Of a stretch of DNA of 7,397 nucleotides, positions 1-7,397 are shown piece after piece; the first letter of the stretch is position 1, and each line of letters opens with the position of its first letter. The position numbers and the translations under genes were made by a program. Source of the DNA: Candidatus Eiseniibacteriota bacterium. GTDB taxonomy: Bacteria > JAFGKV01. The stretch is from positions 1 to 7,397 of the forward strand of contig JALOPK010000160.1 in the NCBI GenBank assembly GCA_025453925.1. The letters run 5' to 3'. Under the pieces are notes generated by a model. The model was not told where the DNA came from. It saw nothing but the letters and a program-made list of their open reading frames with translations, and did not search any database.

Positions 1-346
1 CAACTACAACGTGCTCGTGCGGCGTGAGGGGAACAGGGTCATGTTCCTCCATCGGATCACGCGGGGCGCCGCAAACAGCTCATACGGGATCGAAGTCGCC
101 CGGCTGGCGGGTCTGCCGCCGGACGTTCTGGTTCGAGCCGCAGAGATCCTTGCCGGCCTTGAGGGACGGCTCACCCCCCCCGATCATCATTCGGCGCGGG
201 TGAGCGAACCCATGCAACTGGAGCTTTTCAGCGCGGCGGAGGACCCGCTGCGCTCGCGACTGAAGGGCTTGGCGGTGGATCAGATCAGCCCGCTGCAAGC
301 ACTCCATTTCCTCCACGAGCTGAAGCGCCTGGCGCGGGACCCCTGA
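1..346 (+). CDS. mutS: DNA mismatch repair protein MutS, C-terminal end (5' partial)
   Basis: This is the last ~115 residues of MutS, the ATPase that recognises mispairs and recruits MutL. The frame is open from the left edge (first full codon at position 2), so the GTG at 11 is internal and not a start. What is seen: the end of the ABC-type ATPase domain V ([21 protein letters not shown], the stretch just before the helix-turn-helix dimer contact, in which the S-Y-G-I-x-V-A-x-L-A-G-L-P pattern is typical), then a helix ending in an ILAGLE segment. A proline/histidine-rich linker follows, then QLELF (bases 215-229), which fits the beta-sliding-clamp-binding pentapeptide QLxLF. A short C-terminal helical tail ([14 protein letters not shown]) matches the usual end of bacterial MutS1. 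It has the usual end for the family, with no sign of truncation at the 3' side. It stops one base before mutL, which indicates an operon and probably translational coupling. The N-terminal mismatch-binding part lies outside the window. Confidence 0.97.
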   Translation, partial: NYNVLVRREGNRVMFLHRITRGAANSSYGIEVARLAGLPPDVLVRAAEILAGLEGRLTPPDHHSARVSEPMQLELFSAAEDPLRSRLKGLAVDQISPLQALHFLHELKRLARDP

Positions 347-347
347 G

Positions 348-2072
<1,725 letters not shown>

Positions 2073-2171
2073 CCTCGGGGGTATTGCCGCTTCGAGAGAG
2101 GCTCGTCTCCCTTGTGACACATGGCTTGATGCGGAATGACCACCCGGTTGCGCGTTTCCAAGGCGGCAGCC

Positions 2172-3179
2172 CTACGGCAACGTGCGCCCTCCTCTCCGCA
2201 GGGGCAGGGAGCCGGATTGGGCGCTCTGCGCTTCCCGAGCCTCCTCCCCTGTGCTCTTGTCGCCCAGTGGATGCCTCCCACGGTGGCGAGGAGGGATCTG
2301 CGCGCACAGCATGCCCGCGAGCATGGTGGCGCACCCCACGATCTCACGGACAGACAGTGACTCCCCGAGCACCAGCACGCCGCCCGCTGAGGCGAATACC
2401 GACTCGAGGCTCAGGATGATCGCGGCCCGTGACGGCGCAGACCTCTGCTGAGCCACGACTTGGAGCGTGTAGCCCAGACCGACGGACACTATACCGGCGT
2501 ACAGTAGCGGAATCGCCGCGAAGCCGATCGCGGACGCGGTGGGTGTCTCCGTCACGGCGGCGACCGCCAGGCTGGCCGCCGCACACAATGTGAACTGCCA
2601 CCTTGCGAGCCGCAGAGGGCCGATCGCCGGAGCATACCGGCCTACCGCATGGACGTGAATGGCCCAGAAGATCGCTCCCAGGAACACCAGCCCATCTCCG
2701 GGCGCCACGTGAAACGACTCCGTCACGCTCAGTAGGTACAATCCCGCCGCGGCGAGGAGGGCTCCACACCAGGTGAGCAGTCCGATCGTCTGAGTCAGCA
2801 GCACTCCCATCAGTGGCACCAGCACCACATAGAGGCCCGTGATGAACCCCGCCTTTCCTGCGCTGGTGTACACCAATCCCGCTTGCTGGCAGGAGGCGCC
2901 CAGAAAGAGCGCAGCGCCCGTGAAGGCGATTCGGGGCGCCGTCGCCGCTCTCGAGGCATGCTCTCGTGGGGAGACCTCCCTCCGAGCCAGCGGGGTGACC
3001 GCCAATGCTCCCAAAGCGAAGCGCAGGCCGTTGAACGTGAAGGGGCCGAGATACGCCATGCCCGCCCGTTGCGCCACGAACGCAACGCCCCACACCATGG
3101 CGGTCAGGAGCAACAACGCTTCCGCGGGAATAGGCGCGCGGCGAAGGGATTTGATTGCTGGTCCACGTTGAGCCTGCAT
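2172..3179 (-). CDS. EamA/DMT-family inner-membrane transporter
   Basis: This 335-residue protein belongs to the drug/metabolite transporter superfamily (EamA/RhaT-like), inner-membrane carriers that export or import small metabolites. The substrate cannot be read from sequence. Two EamA repeats are visible: about residues 20-151 and 162-294, each with five predicted transmembrane segments (roughly 21-38, 46-64, 85-104, 110-129, 132-151; 163-180, 191-210, 218-240, 250-272, 277-295). Family-typical stretches are FNGLRFALGAL (49-59), SAGKAGFITGLYVVLVPL (106-123) and, in repeat 2, PSRAAIILSLESVFA followed by LGESL near 271-275. After the last helix there is an unusual polar, charged tail of ~40 residues (about 296-335, rich in Arg, Gly, Ser and Glu). 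The family normally ends soon after TM10. The ATG at 3179 is preceded only by a weak purine stretch (AAGGG about 15 bases upstream), so the start is the least certain part. The gene is convergent with mutL and has no close minus-strand partner upstream, so it is probably monocistronic. Confidence 0.93.
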   Translation of the reverse strand: MQAQRGPAIKSLRRAPIPAEALLLLTAMVWGVAFVAQRAGMAYLGPFTFNGLRFALGALAVTPLARREVSPREHASRAATAPRIAFTGAALFLGASCQQAGLVYTSAGKAGFITGLYVVLVPLMGVLLTQTIGLLTWCGALLAAAGLYLLSVTESFHVAPGDGLVFLGAIFWAIHVHAVGRYAPAIGPLRLARWQFTLCAAASLAVAAVTETPTASAIGFAAIPLLYAGIVSVGLGYTLQVVAQQRSAPSRAAIILSLESVFASAGGVLVLGESLSVREIVGCATMLAGMLCAQIPPRHRGRHPLGDKSTGEEAREAQSAQSGSLPLRRGGRTLP

Positions 3180-3601
3180 GGTTCACTTCGTGCCCTTGTG
3201 GGAAGAGAGGCATGGATGAGATGCGACGACTCCCCGCCAGCGAATGATGAAGCGGCGCGCCGGCCAGTGCATGCCCATGGCTGCGCCCTTGAAGGCGAAG
3301 ACCCCGCGCCGGTCCAGGGCCGCGCGCCGGGGCCTCCGCATCCATGACGAGTCGACGCATGAGGGGATTGCCGGGGTGCGCCGGGTGTGCAGCGATTGAA
3401 ACGGGTACGTGGACTGCTGACTCAGCATTGGCCTGCTCTTGTCGGGGGTGCGGGCATCGACGCAGGGGCTCCCGAGACGGGGGTGATGGGTCGGCATCGG
3501 CAGGGCGTTCAGCGGGCCGGGAGGCAGCCTCGACGTCAGAGACCAACACGCTCGATGAGTGAACGGTGCGAATCTCACGTCCCGGCTGCCGTGTGACAAC
3601 C

Positions 3602-3648
3602 CCACCGTGGATCCACAGAGTGGTCGCGGGTATCGCGACCACTCGTGG
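3602..3648. repeat. Cluster of perfect inverted repeats (alternating CCAC/GTGG)
   Basis: The core is a perfect 11-bp inverted repeat, GAGTGGTCGCG (3618-3628) and CGCGACCACTC (3634-3644), with a 5-base GGTAT loop. One base to its left is a perfect 10-bp palindrome, GTGGATCCAC (3607-3616). The tetramers CCAC and GTGG alternate six times: 3602, 3607, 3613, 3620, 3639 and 3645. Several mutually exclusive stems are therefore possible. Ten bases further on is another perfect 10-bp palindrome, AGGTGCACCT (3659-3668). No T-tract follows the hairpin on either strand, so it is not a standard intrinsic terminator. It could be a structured RNA element, a protein-binding site or a REP-like repeat unit. 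The structure is seen directly; its role is unknown. Confidence 0.7.
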
Positions 3649-3844
3649 TGCGGTATCGAGGTGCACCTGCACCGGGGAAGTATCCTGGCCCGCGCCGGGC
3701 GCACCGGCATCGCTCAGGCGGGCTTTGGCGAGGGGGCGCCGATCAACGAACCTCGACCCCGTCGCAGTGACGGTCTGTCCCATCGCGTATCGGATTCCGT
3801 GCGGCTTTCCGCGCCGTGTCTCCCCTCCTGTGGACGGAGTTTCT

Positions 3845-3868
3845 CACTATTCTAACATTGGAATAGTG
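3845..3868. promoter_or_regulatory. Operator-like 24-bp near-perfect dyad
   Basis: The arms CACTATTC (3845-3852) and GAATAGTG (3861-3868) are perfect reverse complements. The inner eight bases TAACATTG extend the symmetry at AA/TT, leaving only one mismatched pair (3853/3860) and the central CA. Sixteen of the 24 bases are A or T, which stands out against the GC-rich surroundings. Length and symmetry suit a dimeric helix-turn-helix repressor, and TAGAAT on the minus strand could act as a -10 element, but I found no matching -35. It lies ~170 bp beyond the stop of the DUF5916 gene and ~670 bp upstream of the transporter start. The only downstream minus-strand gene it could control is therefore the transporter or an unrecognised small gene or RNA in between. 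Confidence 0.45.
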
Positions 3869-4040
3869 GCCCCATCCACGGTGTCGGGGTTTCTGACGAC
3901 CGGGGGATGGCTGAACACCGACGAAACCAGCCGGTGCCCCATGCGCCGGCACTGGCCTGAACGCCGCCACGGACCGGGTGTCTCGCCTCTCGGCTCCCCC
4001 TCGTTCCGGGGCACGCGGAGTCCGGACGAGTGACTGACGC

Positions 4041-6614
4041 CTACAACGAGAACCAGTAGCTGATCTTGACCATGACGCGATTCTCGGGTTCGTTGTCGAA
4101 TAGCGGCTTCGTGTCGAAACCGTTGTCGAATCCTCCCAACATGGAGGGGTCGCCGCGATAGTCGAATCGATCCCGGGTATGCGTCCACACCAGGTACACG
4201 GTTGACCCCGGCGCATACTCCCAGCGGTAGACCATGTTGACGTTCACTGCGCCGTAGGAGAAGTCTTGGGCCGCGGCATCGTACTCATAGGGTCGGAAGT
4301 CATATGTGTCAGGAGCCGCAAGCTCCTGGGCGCTGGCGTAGTTCCCCACCGTGAGAAAGGGTTGCAGGTACAGCTCAAGTGATGCGTTTCTGCTGAACTG
4401 CAGGCTGCTCCGCAATGTGAGATCCCACAGGCGCTGATCCAGCTCAGCGAAGACGTAGCTTGTCCCACCGATGCCGCCACCGGGGTTCGCGAAGTTGCCG
4501 ACCCACTGGGCGTCAACGTGGCGCTTCGAAACGCGGCCCGAAAGCGTATGGTTCATCCGGCTGTTCTGAATCCAGTATCCGGAGCTTTCCAGGGTGAATT
4601 CACGACCCCCGGCATGATCTCCGCCGTGCTGGATGTTCATGTCCATCCGGAGGTTCTTGCGCGAGTCGGTGTAGAACCCCGCCCATGCAAGGTACTCCCT
4701 CGGTCGTGACATCAGCGGCCCCTGCCGTCCATCGATGGCCCTGCGGGTGGAGAAGATGTCGGTGTGGTCGTCATTGTACGTCACCCCGCACCACGACCCC
4801 CAGCACTCGCGGGTATCCATGCTGCCCTCGAAGTTGAGAGTAGACAGCAGGCCATGATCACGGTCACACGACCACAACGTCCGCGAGGGGTCTTCGGGAT
4901 CCGCCACATGTCGTCCCGCCCAGATCCAGCTCCGGTAGTACCGCAGGTGGAGGCTCGCATTGGTCACGAGGCTTTTCTCGTCATCGGCATTGAAGACTCT
5001 TGTTACCCAACCTTGCACCGCCTTGTGGTTGGGGTTGGTGATATAGCCGAGATCGTTGATATCCAGTTCGTCGCTTTCATGCCGGGTCGTAAGCGCGAAC
5101 CGCCATTTCCCCGACATCTTCTCGAACTCCAGGCGGCTTCCGGTGCCGTAGGCCGGCGCGGGATCGGCTGAGGAGTCCATGGGGTCTCGCAGATAGTCGA
5201 CCACGCTCCCCACGAAGGAGCCTGTGGCCTGGTACATGCGATCCTTGAAGTTCAGTTCGAAGTCGCCCCCCGTAACGTATCCGTTTCGCGTCATCCCCTC
5301 GAAGGTATCGGGATCGCGGACCACGGCAGTCTGCATGAAGTTGATATGATGCATCCCTCCGTGGAACTGCTTGCCGAACCGGCCGATGGCGTAGTAGGCC
5401 TGATTGGCGCCGGCCCTCAAGGGATTGTGGGAGCGATCCTCACCGGCTTCGTCGGTGGCAGCCACCAAGACGGCGGTTGAGATGTCGCCTGCGGTCTTGC
5501 CCGTCAGCTTGCCTGCGTAGCGGATCCGCGAGTTCTCGCTTCCCGTCCCGATACGCCGGGAGTAAAACACCGTGAAGTCGGGATGGAAGAAGAACTGGGC
5601 TCCCTCGACGAAGAAGGGACGTTTCTCCTCGTAGAACGTCTCATAGGGCGAGAGGTTGAGGAGCGAGGGATCCGCCTCCACCTGTCCGAAGTCGGGCTGG
5701 AACGTGGCGTTCAGGGTAAGGTCGGCGGTCACCCCAAACTTCAGATCTGCGCCCACATTGCCGTACGTATCCAGTTCGTCGCCCTCGCCTGCGACCGACG
5801 GGTCCGTGATGCTCCCTACGGAGTAAGGCATGATCTCGAGTTGCCGTGGCGTCCGGACTCCGGTGATTCCCGTAATCGTTCCGGAGCGGCTCATGAAGCC
5901 CTGCTGGTCGCGATCCCAGTTGGACCAGGCGGTCCGTTCCCCGCGGCTCATTATGTGCTGGAACAGATTGAAGCCCCAGGTCATGGACTCGGAGGCCCTG
6001 TAGCGGAGGATGGAGAACGGGATGCGCATCTCAGCGTACCAACCTTCGTCGTCGATATGTGTGTCCGCTTGCCATACCCCATCCCATGACACGTCGTGAA
6101 AGAGATCTCCATAGTTGTAGTAGTCTTCCATCACTCCGTCGGGGTTGATGCGGAAGTGGTAGCCGGTGACCATGTCATGATAGGGGCTGAGATACACGCG
6201 AATCAGATCGGACGACGTGATGCGGTCGCGGCGGGAAAGGCAGCTCGTGACAGGTTCGCCGTTGTGGCGAAAGCATGCGACGCCCACATAGAGAGCATGG
6301 TCATCATAGAGAACCTTGAAGACCGTCTCCTCGCAGGATTCGCCGCGACGGTCGGGCTCGAATTGGGTGAAGCCGGTCGCTGCCGGGGCGGCCGCCCAGT
6401 CGTCATCCGTGAGTCGACCGTCAATCTCAACCCCGCCGTTGCTGATGCGGTGTGCGGGGAGAGATGGAGGCTCAGTCTTGCGCCCATTGGCGCATTCCGG
6501 GTAGCCCGGCCCCGAGCCATGAGGGTCGAATCCCTGCAGGGCATGACCGGGTGAGAGGCTGGCGAGCAGACCAAGACTCAGCATGACGAATGCCAGAGAG
6601 ATTCGCGGGTTCAT
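4041..6614 (-). CDS. Secreted CBM9-like/DUF5916 protein, predicted outer-membrane beta-barrel
   Basis: This 857-residue protein has a Sec signal peptide (MNPR, hydrophobic 5-20, likely cleavage after GHA at 25). A CBM9-like beta-sandwich follows at about 57-250: IDGRLTDDDW (64-73), ALYVGVACF (107-115) and GWYAEMRIPFSILRY (191-205). From about 255 to the end it matches DUF5916: FQPDFGQVEADPSLLNLSPY (305-324), then EKRPFFVEG (330-338), YSRRIG (351-356), ELDINDLGYITNPN (516-529), YLQPFLTVGNY (749-759) and RWEYAPGSTVYLVW (797-810). The final strand ends KISYWFSL, an amphipathic aromatic end like that of barrel proteins. The family is known in Bacteroidota, Gemmatimonadota and relatives; its function is unestablished, and the CBM9-like part suggests binding of a glycan or another extracellular ligand. 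The start at 6614 is chosen because AGGAGG sits five bases upstream and the signal peptide begins there. The frame stays open to 6893, but the added 93 residues would bury the signal. Cysteines cluster at 41, 94, 114, 125 and at 583, 604, 609, compatible with disulfides. No SusC/SusD or TonB partner is visible. Confidence 0.93.
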   Translation of the reverse strand: MNPRISLAFVMLSLGLLASLSPGHALQGFDPHGSGPGYPECANGRKTEPPSLPAHRISNGGVEIDGRLTDDDWAAAPAATGFTQFEPDRRGESCEETVFKVLYDDHALYVGVACFRHNGEPVTSCLSRRDRITSSDLIRVYLSPYHDMVTGYHFRINPDGVMEDYYNYGDLFHDVSWDGVWQADTHIDDEGWYAEMRIPFSILRYRASESMTWGFNLFQHIMSRGERTAWSNWDRDQQGFMSRSGTITGITGVRTPRQLEIMPYSVGSITDPSVAGEGDELDTYGNVGADLKFGVTADLTLNATFQPDFGQVEADPSLLNLSPYETFYEEKRPFFVEGAQFFFHPDFTVFYSRRIGTGSENSRIRYAGKLTGKTAGDISTAVLVAATDEAGEDRSHNPLRAGANQAYYAIGRFGKQFHGGMHHINFMQTAVVRDPDTFEGMTRNGYVTGGDFELNFKDRMYQATGSFVGSVVDYLRDPMDSSADPAPAYGTGSRLEFEKMSGKWRFALTTRHESDELDINDLGYITNPNHKAVQGWVTRVFNADDEKSLVTNASLHLRYYRSWIWAGRHVADPEDPSRTLWSCDRDHGLLSTLNFEGSMDTRECWGSWCGVTYNDDHTDIFSTRRAIDGRQGPLMSRPREYLAWAGFYTDSRKNLRMDMNIQHGGDHAGGREFTLESSGYWIQNSRMNHTLSGRVSKRHVDAQWVGNFANPGGGIGGTSYVFAELDQRLWDLTLRSSLQFSRNASLELYLQPFLTVGNYASAQELAAPDTYDFRPYEYDAAAQDFSYGAVNVNMVYRWEYAPGSTVYLVWTHTRDRFDYRGDPSMLGGFDNGFDTKPLFDNEPENRVMVKISYWFSL

Positions 6615-6619
6615 GGTTG

Positions 6620-6625
6620 CCTCCT
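6620..6625 (-). promoter_or_regulatory. Shine-Dalgarno site of the DUF5916 gene
   Basis: AGGAGG on the minus strand is separated by five bases (CAACC) from the ATG at 6614-6612. It is the strongest ribosome-binding site in the window and decides the start of the 857-residue protein against the longer open frame beginning at 6893. Confidence 0.88.
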
Positions 6626-6699
6626 GGGGACCGGATCGGATGTCGCGACAGTTCGACACACACGGACGCGCCATGCTGAAGCACGTTGCGTGCCGCGCG

Positions 6700-6734
6700 G
6701 GGCAGGGGATACCTGCATCGCCCTGACCCTGCCC
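6700..6734. repeat. Inverted repeat in the DUF5916 leader region
   Basis: GGGCAGGG (6700-6707) and CCCTGCCC (6727-6734) are perfect 8-bp reverse complements separated by 19 bases. The pair lies about 85-120 bases before the DUF5916 start codon. If the transcript starts upstream, it would form a hairpin in the 5' untranslated leader. The same arm sequence recurs near 7007-7033. Confidence 0.5.
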
Positions 6735-6762
6735 GCGTCCCGAGATACCCGGCAATTGGGCA

Positions 6763-6786
6763 TCCCGCGCCGCATCCGACGCGGGA
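6763..6786. repeat. Short GC hairpin
   Basis: TCCCGCG (6763-6769) and CGCGGGA (6780-6786) form a perfect 7-bp stem with a 10-base loop. There is no T-tract on either side, so terminator function is not supported. In DNA this rich in GC a stem of this size can arise by chance. Confidence 0.35.
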
Positions 6787-7007
6787 GGAGTCAGGGGGCC
6801 GGGTGCCGCCTTGACCCGCAGTCGACCTGGTGGCGACCGTGAGGCCGACCGGGGACTCCCAGGCGATCGCGGAAATCGTGACGCGGACTGCATGCTCAGC
6901 AGTGAGGAATCTGCTCAGAGCGGGGGTAGTTTCGCTTCGATCACTCCCACAGGAAGGCAGGAACTTGTGCAGTCCAGGCACACCGTCTGCGGAATACCGC
7001 GACGGAC

Positions 7008-7033
7008 CCTGCCCTCCCGGCGGGGGGGGCAGG
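7008..7033. repeat. Strong GC-rich hairpin with G8 run
   Basis: CCTGCCC (7008-7014) pairs with GGGCAGG (7027-7033), and the stem continues inward through one T-G wobble and three C-G pairs to a four-base GGCG loop: 11 pairs in total. The wobble is tolerated only in plus-strand RNA; the minus strand would have an A-C mismatch. No T-run follows. It may be a T-less terminator for a plus-strand transcript, or simply a product of the homopolymeric G tract. Confidence 0.45.
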
Positions 7034-7340
7034 ACGAGCGGAGATGATGCCCTGTGGACCCTCCGGAGTCACCGGATGGTGCGAGTGAACCCCGGCCAGA
7101 GGGTGACGGCGGCCTTGCGGGTGTGCGATCGCGGATACGGGCTGTTCGATGACGGACAGTGCCCGCTCGGAGGTGCCTCCACCTTCCAAGGGGGCGCAAC
7201 GTGTGGTCAGCGTCGTGGTTCCGGCTTCCGCAATCGGGCCGGTCTGCGGATCTGTTCCTGCGATCCGGATGATGAAGGTCCGCACAGGACATCTATGGCC
7301 CGCTCGGGAGGTCGCGGCCGAAGTGCTTGCCACCTCGACC

Positions 7341-7397
7341 TCAGGAAAGCCCGGGATCAACCACGGTGTTCAGCTTCTGCCGCATCGCCGTCGCCAT
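7341..7397 (-). CDS. Possible 3' end of a minus-strand gene entering from the right edge
   Basis: Read from the right edge, the frame gives MATAMRQKLNTVVDPGLS and then a TGA at 7343-7341. An ATG coincides exactly with the edge, so this is either the tail of a larger gene continuing outside the window or a chance open stretch. Eighteen residues are too few to name a family. The frame is recorded only because a partial gene would be invisible otherwise. Confidence 0.2.
   Translation of the reverse strand: MATAMRQKLNTVVDPGLS

Larger units (their letters stand above)
3180..4040. other. 861-bp region without a convincing gene
   Basis: This stretch lies between the start of the EamA transporter and the stop of the DUF5916 gene, both on the minus strand. 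Several long reading frames cross it on both strands, but their translations are rich in Arg, Pro, Gly, Ser and His, show no recognisable domain, and overlap one another, as expected by chance in GC-rich DNA. The region should hold the transporter promoter and the end of the DUF5916 transcript. It contains two notable structured sites, described separately: the inverted-repeat cluster at 3602-3668 and the operator-like dyad at 3845-3868. I could not place a sigma-70 promoter or a T-tailed terminator with confidence. Confidence 0.6.
6615..7397. other. 783-bp upstream region without a convincing gene
   Basis: This is the 5' flank of the DUF5916 gene. Overlapping reading frames exist on both strands, but their translations look like chance products of GC-rich DNA. 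A possible exception is a weak minus-strand segment starting near 7285 (see findings). The region must carry the DUF5916 promoter, but I see no good -35/-10 pair on the minus strand. It contains three GC-rich inverted repeats (6700-6734, 6763-6786, 7008-7033), a run of eight G (7022-7029) and a TGCTCAG direct repeat (6893 and 6912). A short minus-strand frame enters from the right edge. Confidence 0.55.

Noticed and set aside
2073-2171. Bidirectional terminator between convergent mutL and the transporter gene
   Set aside because: Only a 4-bp CGAG/CTCG stem (2093-2105) with no T-tract is visible. Termination must occur here or beyond, but no site can be supported.
3183-3710. Possible 175-residue minus-strand protein between the transporter and the DUF5916 gene
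   Set aside because: No Shine-Dalgarno, no domain, irregular composition (many Arg, Pro, His, Ser), and competing open frames on both strands.
2344-3783. A 479-codon open frame on the minus strand overlapping the transporter and the adjacent non-coding region
   Set aside because: It overlaps most of the EamA gene in another frame. Its translation is Arg/Gly/Pro/His-rich with no domain, whereas the EamA frame has ten clear membrane segments.
3996-4040. CCCC/GGGG hairpin just beyond the DUF5916 stop as a terminator
   Set aside because: The stem is only four to five pairs and no T-run follows on the minus strand.
6615-6893. N-terminal extension of the DUF5916 gene to an upstream ATG at 6893
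   Set aside because: The added residues are low-quality, Pro/Arg/Ser-rich sequence and would place the signal peptide internally. The AGGAGG site five bases before 6614 fixes the shorter start.

Overview
The window is GC-rich bacterial chromosomal DNA with three well-supported protein genes plus the 3' end of a fourth. The likely source is a Gram-negative bacterium outside the MutH-containing gammaproteobacteria. MutL carries an intact endonuclease site (the type found in bacteria without MutH), and there is a large secreted, predicted outer-membrane beta-barrel protein of the CBM9-like/DUF5916 type. That family is common in Bacteroidota, Gemmatimonadota and related FCB-group lineages (Eisenbacteria- or Krumholzibacteria-like). 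The phylum is an inference; nothing in the window proves it.

Layout: positions 1-346 (+) are the C-terminus of MutS. One base later mutL begins (348-2072, +), so the two mismatch-repair genes form a tight mutS-mutL operon, and both proteins carry visible sliding-clamp-binding motifs. The 99 bp at 2073-2171 separate mutL from a convergent gene on the minus strand, a 10-TM EamA/DMT-family transporter (2172-3179). An 861-bp stretch (3180-4040) follows with no convincing gene. It contains a dense cluster of perfect inverted repeats (3602-3668) and an AT-rich 24-bp near-perfect dyad that looks like a repressor operator (3845-3868). The minus-strand gene at 4041-6614 encodes an 857-residue protein with a signal peptide, a CBM9-like domain and a DUF5916 barrel, and it has a strong Shine-Dalgarno site. 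Its upstream region, 6615-7397, also lacks a convincing gene and holds several GC-rich hairpins, two of which share the stem sequence CCCTGCCC/GGGCAGGG. A short minus-strand reading frame enters from the right edge.

The mismatch-repair pair works as a unit: MutS recognises the mismatch, MutL couples this to strand nicking, and both dock on the beta clamp. The transporter and the DUF5916 protein are separate transcription units by spacing, and nothing links them functionally to repair. I did not find a clear new defence or mobile system. The best leads are the orphan DUF5916 protein and the structured non-coding regions.
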